From Novosphingobium sp. MW5 (lineage in GTDB: Bacteria; Pseudomonadota; Alphaproteobacteria; Sphingomonadales; Sphingomonadaceae), in the NCBI GenBank assembly GCA_025938935.1, contig JAPCWB010000001.1, forward strand, positions 1,178,001 to 1,242,000: 64,000 nt of DNA, in the 5' to 3' direction. The notes under the pieces are model-generated. The model was not told the origin of the DNA. It did no database searches and saw only the letters and a program-made list of their open reading frames with translations. The position numbers and the translations under genes were made by a program. Positions 17,100 to 25,909 of this stretch are shown piece by piece (position 1 is the first letter of the stretch; every line of letters begins with the position of its first letter).

Positions 17100-17986
17100 C
17101 AGGGCGACTCCATCTCGCACCAGGCTATGGCGCCGGTCCGGTCGATCCATGTCTTGGGCGAAAATCCTGCGGCATCGGCAAAACGGGCCAGTTCGGCGGG
17201 TTCGCGGTAAATCAGCTGCCAGTCCATCACCGCGTCCATCCAGCCGATGGCAAGGTGGTTGGGCATGAAATTGGCCAGGATGAAGCGGCCCTCCGGGGCC
17301 AGTACACTTTTGACCATCCGGTGCAGCAGCGACATCGCGCGGTCATCGAGATAGTCGGTGAGGCCCAGTGTATAGACCAGATCGAACTGCTCGCCCCTGC
17401 TTACCGCCCCGCGCAGGTAGCTGAAGACGTTGGCTTCGTGGCACCGCACGGCCTCGCCATGGCGGCTGCGGACCTTTGCCAGCGACAGCGGATCCTGGTC
17501 GACCAGGTCGATGCGCTCAAGGTTCTTGCCGATCAGCGGATCGCCTTCGCGGAAGTGGCCGCAGGCAAGGCAGAGGATACGCTTGCCATCCTGGAAGGCC
17601 TGGCCAACGAATTTCTCCGCATAGTCACGGCGCTGCCGCACGCCCTCGCTGGCCTGGAATTCGATGCCGTGGCTGAAGATCCGCCGCCCGCGTTCGCTGG
17701 CCGTTTCCGGCGGCGTCCGGTCATAGATGAGGTCGATCAGCTCCGCATCGCCCGCATAACCGCGCGGCTTGGTGACGCAGCGCGCGATATAGGGATCTTC
17801 CATCATGACGGCCCGCAAGGGATGCTTGCGGTAGGTGTCACGGGTCTTGAACCAGCCTTCGCGGTGGCCAAAAGCGCCATACAATTTACCGACCAGCATG
17901 GGCATGGCGAAGTCGAGCATGCCGCCTTCGATCATCTCCAGCGTTTTGTCGAAAAAGCGATCATCGTGCATCGTCTGGGTCTCCAT
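17096..17986 (-). CDS. Class I SAM-dependent methyltransferase
   Basis: About 296 residues. An N-terminal helical region (about 1-110) contains VTKPRGYAGDAELIDLIYDR, a signature of a distinct methyltransferase group. The Rossmann core begins at RILCLACGHFREGD (motif I), then IDLVDQDPLSLAKV (motif II) and FDLVYTLGLTDYL (motif IV). The ATG at 17986 overlaps the ATPase stop (TGATG); a second ATG five codons in is possible. The acceptor is unknown. Its position between an exporter ATPase and a desaturase suggests a lipid or fatty-acyl substrate, which is inference only. Confidence 0.85.
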   Translation of the reverse strand: METQTMHDDRFFDKTLEMIEGGMLDFAMPMLVGKLYGAFGHREGWFKTRDTYRKHPLRAVMMEDPYIARCVTKPRGYAGDAELIDLIYDRTPPETASERGRRIFSHGIEFQASEGVRQRRDYAEKFVGQAFQDGKRILCLACGHFREGDPLIGKNLERIDLVDQDPLSLAKVRSRHGEAVRCHEANVFSYLRGAVSRGEQFDLVYTLGLTDYLDDRAMSLLHRMVKSVLAPEGRFILANFMPNHLAIGWMDAVMDWQLIYREPAELARFADAAGFSPKTWIDRTGAIAWCEMESPW

Positions 17987-18642
17987 CACGGTCTTGCTAG
18001 GGTCAGCAGGTCGTCGGCCGCGTCGATCACGGTGGCGTCGTGGCTGACGCAAATGACGCAGGCGGAATTCGATCTGGCGTAGGCTTTCAGTGTTTCGGCA
18101 ACGAAGGCCGCATTGGCGGAATCGAGGCTGGCCGTCGGTTCGTCCGCAAGCAGTAGCGGGGGCCGGCAGGCGAGCGCCTGGACAATCGCAACGCGCTGCT
18201 TCTCACCGCCCGAAAGCTGCGATGGCAGTTGGTCCATACGTCCGGCGAGACCGAAGCCAGCAAGAAGTCGGTGCGCCTCGTCCTCGATCCGCAAACCCCG
18301 GATCCTGCCGCCAAAGCAGGCGTTCTCGACCGCCGTCATCACGCTGACGAGGCGGCTGGTCTGGAAGATCAGGCCGAGATTTGCCTTCCGCCAAGTCGCG
18401 GCATCCGGATGTGAAAGCTGGGTCAGATTGAGCTTTCCCCAGTGGATCAGCCCCCGGCTTGGCCGCACGGACAGGGCGAGCAAGGAAAGCAGCGTTGTCT
18501 TGCCGGAGCCGGAAGGCCCGCTCACGACATGCAACTTGCCGGGAAGGAAGCTTCGAGAGAGCGGCGCGAGGGTCCGTTTCTCCTGACCGGAATCGAGCAC
18601 CGAATGGCTCAATCCCTCGACGATCACGGGCAACGCGCTCAT
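17986..18642 (-). CDS. ABC transporter ATP-binding protein (LolD/MacB/DevA type)
   Basis: 218 residues, a single nucleotide-binding domain: Walker A GPSGSGKTTLL, Q-loop in GLIFQTSRLV, signature LSGGEKQRV, Walker B LLLADEPTASLD and the H-loop in VSHDATVI. The 'LSGGEKQRVAIVQAL' and 'ADEPTASLD' segments are those of the LolD/MacB/DevA group that partners with FtsX-like permeases. It overlaps the HlyD gene upstream (ATGA) and the methyltransferase downstream (TGATG). With the permease and adaptor it would form a tripartite exporter. A longer open frame extends upstream into the adaptor gene and is rejected. Confidence 0.92.
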   Translation of the reverse strand: MSALPVIVEGLSHSVLDSGQEKRTLAPLSRSFLPGKLHVVSGPSGSGKTTLLSLLALSVRPSRGLIHWGKLNLTQLSHPDAATWRKANLGLIFQTSRLVSVMTAVENACFGGRIRGLRIEDEAHRLLAGFGLAGRMDQLPSQLSGGEKQRVAIVQALACRPPLLLADEPTASLDSANAAFVAETLKAYARSNSACVICVSHDATVIDAADDLLTLARP

Positions 18643-19632
18643 TTGAGAAATCCCGCCGTGACACGCAGGCCGACAACTGCCGGCAGGTCGTTGCCCTCGA
18701 TCGAAATTATGACCTCGCGGATGTCGCGGTCGAAGCGGTCGGTGGGGTCGAGCGAGCGGGCGCTGCGTCGTCCCATGAGCGAGGCGACTTCGGAGACCGA
18801 GCCCTTCCAGCGCCTCTGCGAACCGTCGATCCACACTTCGGCCCTGTCACCGATGGCGATCCGTGCGGCATCGCGCTCGCCCACCTCGGCACGGACAATG
18901 CGGCGGCCCAGCTCGCCCACGACGATAAGGGGCACGCCTTGGCTGGCGCCGGAAAATTCACCCTCACGCCGCAGGATCTGCAAGACTTCGCCGTCAATCG
19001 GGCTGGTGACCTTGCACTGCGCATATTGGGCCTGCGCCGCCGCTGCCTCGTTCTGGCGAGCCGCTGCCGTCGCGGCGCTGGCGACAACTTCCAGCCGGCG
19101 GGATCCATTGCTCAACTGCGCCGCCCGTGCCCGCGCCGCGTCCACCTCGCCCGCTGCTGCGTTGCGCTGTGCGGTTCTGGATTCAAGTTCCCGGCGCGAG
19201 ACAAAGCCTTTCTCCGCCAGCGCAGCCGAGCGGTTCAGCATCTGCTGGGCATCGATCAGGTTTGCCTCGGAGGTGCGCAAGGCAGCCTGCGCCGCCTCGA
19301 TCTCCTCCCGGCGTGGTCCTGCGCTGACGAGACCCGCCTCGGGCAGCGCTTTGCCGGGCCACTGCCTTGGCCGCCTGCGCAGCAGCGGCCAAAGGTTGGC
19401 AGCCGACTTCGAGCAGGACCTGTCCGGCGCGCACGCGCTCGCCGCGGCGGACCAGCACTCCGACAATGACGCCATCGACCTGCGCGACCAGCTCGCGCGC
19501 CTCGCCCGCGCTGTCGATCCTGCCGACCGAGGTGGCGCGGTAGGGCGATGCGGCGGCAGGCGGCGAGGACCCCTGCGATGATCCGCAGGACGGCAGGGCC
19601 AGCAGGCAGAGCAGCAGGGCGGGACGCTTCAT
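18639..19632 (-). CDS. HlyD-family periplasmic adaptor of the ABC exporter, frame broken near 19350
   Basis: Two frames carry one protein. The N-terminal frame from 19632 reads a lipoprotein signal (LALPSCGSS), then the biotinyl-lipoyl half VDGVIVGVLVRRGERVRAGQ and AAAAQAAKAVARQ. The rest continues in another frame as ALPEAGLVSAGPRREEIEAA, a coiled-coil hairpin (SEANLIDAQQMLNRSAALAE, ARAAQLSNGSRRLEVV), then CKVTSPIDGEVLQIL and the beta-barrel. Removing one base from TTT at 19350-19352 (plus strand) joins them (~330 residues). The fold is that of DevB/MacA-type adaptors bridging an inner-membrane ABC pump to an outer-membrane channel; no TolC-like channel is in the window. ATGA overlaps on both sides. 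The frame break looks like a homopolymer error. Confidence 0.82.
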
Positions 19633-20849
19633 GTGCGGAACACCGCTTCGGGGCCAAATTGCCTGACTGCCTTGCCTGCGCTGCCAATCGCGATGGCGAG
19701 CGCGATGACGACGGCGGCTGAAGGCACCAGTGCATCGGCGGCGACGAACTCAACCCAGGGAAACAATGGGCGGGCGACTGCAATCATCAGCGGCGTCAGC
19801 AGCATCGTCGCCAGCAGGGTGACGGCGGCGACCACGATGGCGATCCCGCCTGTGACAAGCCAGATGTCCCGCTGGCCCGCCCCGTGCCCCAGCATGGAAA
19901 GCAGGTCCTGCGAATAGCGCTGCAGGAACCGTGACACGCCATTGGCCAGCAGGATCATCATCAAAAGGCTGGCGAGGACCGCGGCGAGCAGGATCGCGCT
20001 GCCGGCGCCGGTCTTGCGCTGCCAGTAGTTGGATGAGCTCGCGGCGAAGTCGGTTGAACTCAATATGGCCAGTTCCGGGAACCGTGCGCTGGCCTCTGCA
20101 AGTAGGCCGGGCGTTTCGGCTCGATCGGGTTCGGGGCCGCCGGTCACGATGAAATTGGTCGTGCTCGGATCCATCCGCAGGATCGAACGGGCCCGCTCAA
20201 ACGTAGTGACTACGTAGGGAGCGCCAAGGAAGCTGGCCAGCCGGTCGGTCGTACCGGAGAGCACCATTGTCTCGTTTCCGAGGGTCGCCACTTGTCCCGG
20301 CTCGCCCGAAAGGTCGAGCCTCGCCAGATCCGAGACATCGGCGACAAAGCCGCCGTCGGGAACCCTTCCGGTGTCATCGGCGGCGGCCCCATCGATACCG
20401 ATGACGGCAACATTGCCCCTCCGGCCTGTGGGCGAGGTCCATCCGGCAAAGCCGAAGGCGATGCGCCGGCTGCTGCCCTGCGGCAGGAAGCGCGCCAGCT
20501 GGCCGGAATAGTCTTCGCCGATGACGCCGGGGAAGTCGAAGCACTCAATCGAGCTCGCAGTTACCCAGACTGCGCCGCCGACATAACGCGGCGCGACGGC
20601 TCCCGCCCGGACAAAGGACGTATAGACCTGATACTGAAATGCAGTGACCACCGCAGCGACCGAACAAGTGATCAAGGTAATCATCAGCGAGTGCCAATCA
20701 CGGCGGATCACGGCGCTCAGGAATGCCAGTGCCGCTGCGAAATTGGCTTGCCGCAGGCTCCGCCGGACGTGATCGGGCAGGCCGCCGAGATGGGGCTTCA
20801 CCTTCATCAACAAGCCCGGTCCGCGGCCCCCCCGCACTGCTGGCTGCAT
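19629..20849 (-). CDS. FtsX/DevC-like ABC transporter permease
   Basis: About 406 residues with four hydrophobic segments: one after the N-terminal amphipathic part (SLMITLITCSVAAVVTAFQY), a large periplasmic domain of about 200 residues, and three more at the C-terminus (SAILLAAVLASLLMMILLA, GGIAIVVAAVTLLATMLLT, AAVVIALAIAIGSAG). It ends GKAVRQFGPEAVFRT, the 'P...v.R' tail of DevC/FtsX permeases. This topology belongs to mechanotransmission-type exporters (DevC, MacB, LolCE). I chose the ATG at 20849 because GGAG lies six bases upstream; a GTG at 20861 is also possible. First gene of the five-gene exporter operon and divergent from the regulator at 21103. Confidence 0.87.
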   Translation of the reverse strand: MQPAVRGGRGPGLLMKVKPHLGGLPDHVRRSLRQANFAAALAFLSAVIRRDWHSLMITLITCSVAAVVTAFQYQVYTSFVRAGAVAPRYVGGAVWVTASSIECFDFPGVIGEDYSGQLARFLPQGSSRRIAFGFAGWTSPTGRRGNVAVIGIDGAAADDTGRVPDGGFVADVSDLARLDLSGEPGQVATLGNETMVLSGTTDRLASFLGAPYVVTTFERARSILRMDPSTTNFIVTGGPEPDRAETPGLLAEASARFPELAILSSTDFAASSSNYWQRKTGAGSAILLAAVLASLLMMILLANGVSRFLQRYSQDLLSMLGHGAGQRDIWLVTGGIAIVVAAVTLLATMLLTPLMIAVARPLFPWVEFVAADALVPSAAVVIALAIAIGSAGKAVRQFGPEAVFRT

Positions 20850-21102
20850 CGATTGCTCCACGGTCTCTGCCTACCCCCGCTTGAAGTCAGGTCACCGCCC
20901 AGCCCGGAAGTCCCCGAAGGAACTTCAAAGCCATGTCGGCGAGGGCAACGGGTCGCGGAAAAATCGCGGGCGCGCGTCCCACAAACGGTAATGAAAGTGC
21001 GATTTTGTGGCGATGATGCGATAAAATCGGGCTTTTCTGGCCTATCCCGGCTTCTCGCACATCGTTCTGGCCTGACTGCGGTAATCTCCGTAAGATGGAG
21101 CG

Positions 21103-22988
21103 ATGGGGGGCGAATTCAGTCATCAGTCGCGTTCGGGGACCCGTGATCTCGCGAGGATCGCGCCGTTCCAGCTCGGCCCGCTCGCGATCGATCCGCCGGC
21201 GCGCCGGATCAGCTGCGGTGAGCGCAGCGAAATGCTTGAACCGCGCGTGATGCGGGTCCTTGTGGCTCTGTGCGAAACGCCGGGAAGGGTGCTATCGCGT
21301 GACGACCTGATCGCTTCGTGCTGGGACGGCCAGATCGTAGGCGACAAGGCCATCACCCGCGCAATCTCGCTCTTGCGGCAGGCGATTGACCAGATCGGCG
21401 TTGAGGCGGTGCGGATCGAAACGATCGCCAAGGTGGGTTTCCGCATCCTGCGCCCGGGCGAGCCGGCGGCCGCAGTGGCTTCGGTTCCGCCAATCCCCGC
21501 CGCACCGCTGCCAGACAAGGGGCGGCGAAAGCTTCTGCTGGCCGGGGCAGGGGGCTTGCGGCGTTCGGTTGCGGGTTGGCTGCCCGGAAGGCGGGCCTGT
21601 TTACACCGCCCCAATCCGGACCGCGCACCGTTGCCGTACTGCCTTTCCGCAACCTTTCCGGCGACAAGAGCCATGACTATTTCGCCGAGGGCCTTTCGGA
21701 GCAGATCCGCACCGTACTGTCACGCAATCCGAAGCTGCAGGTCATGGCTCCCACATCTGTGGCTGCGGCGATGGAGGCAAGCGCCGAAGTTCTTGCCATC
21801 GCGAAGAAGCTTGATGCCGCCTACCTGCTCGACGGGAGCGTGCGCCACCGGGGGGATCAGGTTCGCATCACCGCGCGCCTGACCGAAGCAGCGGGCGGGA
21901 CCGTCGCCTGGACAGACCAGCTGGACCGCAGCGTCTCTGATATTTTCGCCGCGCAGGATGACATTGCCGGCCTGGTCGAACGCGCATTGAAAGCGCAGAC
22001 GGCTGACGGCGCCGCCCCTCATCTGGACATGGGCGGAACACGCAGCGCCAAGGCCTTCGATGCCTATCTGCTGGGCAACGGCTATGCCAAGCTTGTCGAT
22101 GGTGAAGGTGGCGGGCGCGCGGCCCTGGCCCAGTACGATGCCGCCATCGTGGCCGACCCGAAATATGCCGAGGCATACGCGGGCCGGGCGCGGATGATTG
22201 TCTACCTCGCGACGTCCTTCGGCAAGGCGAGCGAGCTCGAGGGCGCTTATGATGAGGCGATCGCATCGGTGCGCCGGGCGGCGGAACTGGCTCCGCAGCT
22301 TCCGTTTGTCCAGGCGGCACTGGGCAATGTCCTGATCCACGCAAGGCTCGATTTCAAAGGCGCTTCAGCGCCCTTTGCGCGGGCGCGTGAGCTGGGATCG
22401 GGCGACGCAAAGGTAATGGGCTATGTCGCCAATTATTACGCCTACATGGGGCAGCACGCCGAAGCTGCATCCGCTGCTAAGCGGGCGACCGAACTGGATC
22501 CGCTGAACCCTGGTGCCTTCAGCATGGCCGCCTTCGCAGCCTATTGCGCGCGTGATTACGCGCGAGGCATCGACTTTGCGCGAAAGGCACTTGCGCTCGA
22601 TTCCCGCCTCGAGCTTGGCCATTTCATGATCGGCGACTGCCTGCTTCAGCTCGGCCGCGCCAATGAAGGGCGCAGCTCCTATCTTGCTGAGCCCAGCGAA
22701 CTTGCCCGGCTGACGGGCCTGGCAGTGGCGGAATGGAAGCTTGGCAACAGGCCGGCCGCCCAGCAGGCCTATGACACTTTGGCCGCCGAGCTTGGCGATC
22801 TGGCAACCTACCAATTCGCCACGATCCTGGCCCAATGGGGCCGGCTGGACGATGCCATGGCAAAACTGGCCCTCGCTCAGAAGATGACAGATACCGGCCT
22901 TGCCATGCTCAAGGTCGATCCCAAGCTGGACCCGCTGCGCGGGCGGCCCGATTTTTCGGCCTTGCTACGAAGCTTCGGTTTCGCCTAG
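21103..22988 (+). CDS. CadC/ToxR-like regulator: winged helix plus TolB-like and TPR domains, frame broken near 21552
   Basis: The N-terminal frame encodes an OmpR-type winged helix (FQLGPLAIDPPARRISCGE, MRVLVALCETPGRVLSRDDL, ITRAISLLRQAI, IETIAKVGFRIL). The downstream frame encodes VAVLPFRNLSGDKSHDYFAE (TolB-like/adenylate-cyclase-associated domain), then about four tetratricopeptide repeats to residue ~620. One G missing from the G5 run at 21550-21554 restores a 628-residue protein. The hydrophobic piece at the joint (KLLLAGAGGLAAFGCGL) is a likely single membrane anchor, as in CadC-like regulators. It diverges from the exporter operon; an inverted repeat CGATTTT/AAAATCG at 21000-21029 lies between them. 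Control of the exporter is inferred from position. Confidence 0.82.
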
Positions 22989-23020
22989 CCTTTGCCCCTC
23001 GAAACGAGAAGGGGGACTTC

Positions 23021-23239
23021 ATGCGTAAACTGACTTTGATTCCGGCGATGATCCTGATTGCGGGCCTGTCGGGTTGCAACTCGTCAACTCCGCCAGCGGC
23101 AAGTGAAAGCGAAGCAGCTGCTTCTGCCGAACCTTCCGCAGCCGCCGAGCCGTCATCGGCCCCTGAAACGACGACCCCATCCGAAGAACCTTCCACAAAG
23201 CCGACAACGGGCTGCACCACGCCTGGCTGTATCAAGTAA
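23021..23239 (+). CDS. Small Ser/Ala/Pro-rich lipoprotein
   Basis: 72 residues. The signal peptide ends in lipobox GLSGC at Cys19; then comes a low-complexity Ser/Ala/Glu/Pro stretch (about 21-62) and a terminal GCTTPGCIK with two cysteines six apart that could form a small loop. GAAGGGGG precedes the ATG with good spacing. I recognise no family; similar Thr/Pro/Glu-rich short lipoproteins occur widely in sphingomonads. It follows the regulator by 32 bases, and a strong hairpin lies just downstream. Confidence 0.7.
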   Translation: MRKLTLIPAMILIAGLSGCNSSTPPAASESEAAASAEPSAAAEPSSAPETTTPSEEPSTKPTTGCTTPGCIK

Positions 23240-23273
23240 CAGTCTGCAAACCGGCAACCCATGGTTTGCCGAC

Positions 23274-23308
23274 AAGAAAAGTGCCGGTTGCTTGACCGCA
23301 ACCGGCAC
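23274..23308 (-). terminator. Rho-independent terminator (mainly for the minus-strand FGE gene)
   Basis: Perfect 11-base stem: GTGCCGGTTGC at 23281-23291 pairs with GCAACCGGCAC at 23298-23308 around a six-base loop. On the minus strand the stem is followed directly by TTTT (AAAA at 23277-23280 on plus), so it terminates the FGE gene that ends at 23368. The stem could also serve the lipoprotein gene ending at 23239 on the plus strand, though without a T-run. Confidence 0.8.
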
Positions 23309-23367
23309 ATGCTCGCTGGGATGCGGGCTGGCGGGGGGTTTGTCTGGCTAACCCCCATCCGACTGCG

Positions 23368-24327
23368 CTACTTGCGTGACCGTACGACGCACCTGAAGCC
23401 GATGTGGCTGGTCGAGGTATCGATCATCTCGGGGTGACGCGCGGCGGGCCGGAAGCGTTGGCAGTGATTGAGCGCGCAAAGGTGCGAGCCGCCCTTGATC
23501 ACCTTGCGGCCGATGCGGACCTGCGGCTGGCTGGGGTCGAAGCTGTCCTTCAGCTTGCCCCCGCGCGGGTTCTTGGCCGCACAGCAGGACTGCCCCGGCT
23601 TCTTATCCTTCATGCCCTTTGCCGGGTTCTCCGCCCACCAGTCGGCGGTCCATTCCCAAATGTTGCCGACCATGTCGTATAGTCCATAACCGTTGGGCGG
23701 ATAGGTCCGCACCGGCGAGGTCCGCTCCCATCCGTCCTCGCGGGTGTTGGAAAAGGGAAACAAGCCCTGCCAGTAATTGGCCATCATCTTCCCGCCGGGC
23801 GCAAGTTCGTCGCCCCAGGCGAATTCCTTGCCTTCAAGCCCGCCGCGCGCGGCAAATTCGTGCTCGGCTTCGGTGGGCAGTTCCTTGCCTGCCCACTTTG
23901 CAAAGGCGGCGGCATCGCCCCATGCGACATGGACCACCGGGTGGTCCCAAAGGTCAAGCGCAGCAAGGTCACTGTCCGGCCCATAGGGGTGCCGCCAATC
24001 GGCGCCGAAGGTGAAGCTCCACCACTGGTGGTAATCGGTCAGCGGCACGGGACCCGCGGTCTTGGTGAAGACCAGCGAGCCCGGCTGCGCCAGCTCGGGG
24101 TCCATGCCGGGATAGTCCTTCGGATCGGGAGCCATCTCCGCAACAGTCTTGTGGCCTGTAGCCTCGACAAATCGGGCGAAGTCACGGTTGGTCACCGGCG
24201 TCTCGTCAATCCAGAAGCCGTCGACGGCAACCAGCCGTAGCGGGCGTTCCTCGGGATAGAAGGCTTCCGAACCCATGGTGAAGGTCCCGCCTTCGATGAA
24301 TCGCATTCCTGCGTGCAAACCGGCCAT
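23368..24327 (-). CDS. Formylglycine-generating enzyme family protein with intact active-site cysteines
   Basis: 319 residues of the SUMF1/FGE-sulfatase fold: MRFIEGGTFTMGSEAFYPEE, IDETPVTNRDFARFVEATG, HPVVHVAWGDAAAFAKWAG, LPTEAEHEFAARGG, GYGLYDMVGNIWEWTADWW and KVIKGGSHLCALNHCQRFRP. Cys284 and Cys289 in the last segment match the copper-binding pair of active FGE, which converts a sulfatase Cys to formylglycine. No signal peptide, as expected for cytoplasmic bacterial FGE. No sulfatase gene is in the window, so its client lies elsewhere. It is a single-gene unit with its own terminator. The contrast with the cysteine-less FGE-like module at 2931-4748 is clear. Confidence 0.92.
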   Translation of the reverse strand: MAGLHAGMRFIEGGTFTMGSEAFYPEERPLRLVAVDGFWIDETPVTNRDFARFVEATGHKTVAEMAPDPKDYPGMDPELAQPGSLVFTKTAGPVPLTDYHQWWSFTFGADWRHPYGPDSDLAALDLWDHPVVHVAWGDAAAFAKWAGKELPTEAEHEFAARGGLEGKEFAWGDELAPGGKMMANYWQGLFPFSNTREDGWERTSPVRTYPPNGYGLYDMVGNIWEWTADWWAENPAKGMKDKKPGQSCCAAKNPRGGKLKDSFDPSQPQVRIGRKVIKGGSHLCALNHCQRFRPAARHPEMIDTSTSHIGFRCVVRSRK

Positions 24328-24378
24328 GTCTTGATCCTAGCCGACTATTGTTTCGGCTGCGACGCTCTTCGTCCCGAA

Positions 24379-24407
24379 CCGCGCGCCCTTTGGAACCGCT
24401 CAAGCGG
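24379..24407 (-). repeat. Short dispersed repeat, copy 1 (matches 51273-51301)
   Basis: A 29-base stretch identical at 25 positions to 51273-51301 and in the same orientation. On the minus strand both encode PLERFQRAR. Here it lies in the non-coding gap between the FGE gene and the transporter; the other copy is inside the start of a secreted-protein gene. It could be a small dispersed element or shared ancestry; no family is recognised. Confidence 0.5.
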
Positions 24408-24463
24408 GGTCAGCAAAGTCAACGGGACAGGGCCGCTCGGAAAGGTGTTCGGATTAGCCTTTG

Positions 24464-24473
24464 CAATCGATTG
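24464..24473. promoter_or_regulatory. LacI-type operator CAATCGATTG
   Basis: Perfect 10-base palindrome with flanks TTG and TTG, 68 bases before the transporter start at 24542. It is identical to the sites at 33784, 33806 and 41955. LacI-family dimers bind even palindromes with a central CG, and the regulator at 32586-33608 is the obvious candidate. It would control the operon from the transporter to GH32. Confidence 0.82.
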
Positions 24474-24541
24474 TTGTCTTGCGGTCCAACCTGTGAGAAA
24501 AGGCACCATCGATGCCGCCAGACGCATCGCGGGAGAATGCC

Positions 24542-25909
24542 ATGTCAGCTCATCGTCCGCAGCTTTCGCTGCCGCGCATCCTCGAGATGAACTTGGGTTT
24601 CCTTGGCCTGCAATTCTCCTTCGGGCTGCAGCAGGGCAACATGGGGCCGATCTATTCCTATCTTGGCGCGGACGAATCGCAGCTGCCGATGTTGCAGCTC
24701 GCAGGGCCGATCACCGGCCTGCTGATCCAGCCGCTGATCGGCGCGATGAGTGACAAGACCGGCGGCAAGTGGGGGCGGCGCACGCCCTATTTCCTGTTCG
24801 GTGCCCTGCTGTGCTGCATCGGCCTGTTCGCGATGCCGCTGTCGGCATCGTTGCTGATGGCGGTCTCGCTGCTGTGGATTCTCGACGCCGGCAACAATAT
24901 CACCATGGAGCCCTACCGGGCCTATGTATCTGACCGGCTGAACCCCAATCAGCGGCAGGCGGGCTTCCTCACCCAGAGCGCATTCACCGGCCTTGCCCAG
25001 TGCCTCGCCTTTGCCACGCCGTCGCTGCTGGTCGGTCTCGGCATGAATCAGGACTGGGTGGACAGCCACAACATTCCCTACACCGTGCGGATCGTGTTCT
25101 GGGTGGGCGCCGTGCTTTCGCTGGTCACGATCGTCTGGTCGGTGATGCGGGTGCCGGAACTCCCGCTTACCCCGGCGGAACGCGCGCATATCGATGCGCA
25201 GCCGAAAGGCATCGGCGCCACCATTGCCGAGATCGGCAGCGCCATCCGCGAAATGCCGGTCGCCATGCGCAAGCTGGGGGTGATGAGCCTGTTCCAGTGG
25301 TTCGGCATGTCGGGTTACTGGACCTATGCCGTCTATTCGATTGGCCGCACCGTTTATCAGACAGCGGAGCCCAATTCGTCCGCATTCCATTCGGCCGTTC
25401 TCACCAATGGACTGGTTGCGGCCTTCTACAATTTCATCGCTTTCGCTTCTGCCTTCGTGATGGTGCCGCTGGTGCGGCGCGCCGGGCCGGGGCCGCTTCA
25501 TGCCGCCTGCCTGGCCGCCGGGGGTATCGGCATGGCGGTCATGCCGCACGTAACCAGCGTTGGCATGCTGTTCGTTCCGGCCTTCGGAGTGGGGCTGGCC
25601 TGGGGCAGCATCATGGGCAATCCCTATGCGATCCTGACCAATTCGATCCCGCCTGCGCGAACGGGGGTCTACATGGGCATCTTCAACATGATGATCGTGA
25701 TCCCGATGCTGGTCTTCGCGATCGTGATGAGCCAGCTCGATCTCGGAATCGTGAAGCTTGGCCTTGGGGCCTATGCGGGCCTGCTCGGCAATGATCCGCG
25801 CAACATGCTGACGGTTTGCGGCGCCTGCCTGATCCTTGCCGCCGTCTCGGTGCTGTGGGTGCGCGAAGGCCGCGCTTCGGCAACCGCGCCAGAGCTTGCC
25901 GCCGCCTGA
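24542..25909 (+). CDS. MFS sugar transporter (SLC45/GPH-like), sucrose/alpha-galactoside type
   Basis: 455 residues with about twelve hydrophobic segments. The first loop reads GAMSDKTGGKWGRRTPYFLF, the signature of the sucrose/maltose-type proton symporters (GPH, plant SUT/SLC45 group); further marks are LLWILDAGNNITMEPYRAYV and GNPYAILTNSIPPARTGVYM. GGGAGA lies seven bases before the ATG at 24542; an ATG at 24512 is possible but less well placed. A CAATCGATTG operator lies upstream. It is the first gene of a six-gene operon; its TGA overlaps the GH36 start (TGATG). Import of raffinose-family sugars or sucrose is inferred from its neighbours. Confidence 0.88.
   Translation: MSAHRPQLSLPRILEMNLGFLGLQFSFGLQQGNMGPIYSYLGADESQLPMLQLAGPITGLLIQPLIGAMSDKTGGKWGRRTPYFLFGALLCCIGLFAMPLSASLLMAVSLLWILDAGNNITMEPYRAYVSDRLNPNQRQAGFLTQSAFTGLAQCLAFATPSLLVGLGMNQDWVDSHNIPYTVRIVFWVGAVLSLVTIVWSVMRVPELPLTPAERAHIDAQPKGIGATIAEIGSAIREMPVAMRKLGVMSLFQWFGMSGYWTYAVYSIGRTVYQTAEPNSSAFHSAVLTNGLVAAFYNFIAFASAFVMVPLVRRAGPGPLHAACLAAGGIGMAVMPHVTSVGMLFVPAFGVGLAWGSIMGNPYAILTNSIPPARTGVYMGIFNMMIVIPMLVFAIVMSQLDLGIVKLGLGAYAGLLGNDPRNMLTVCGACLILAAVSVLWVREGRASATAPELAAA

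Noticed and set aside
20887-21123. Minus-strand 78-codon frame between the exporter and its regulator
   Set aside because: It overlaps the regulator start, has no Shine-Dalgarno or domain, and the region is a divergent promoter.
21550-21554. G5 run (and C5 run at 63079-63083) as phase-variation switches
   Set aside because: Runs of five are short for slipped-strand switching, and ten other frame breaks in the window lie in even shorter runs, so sequencing error explains all of them together.
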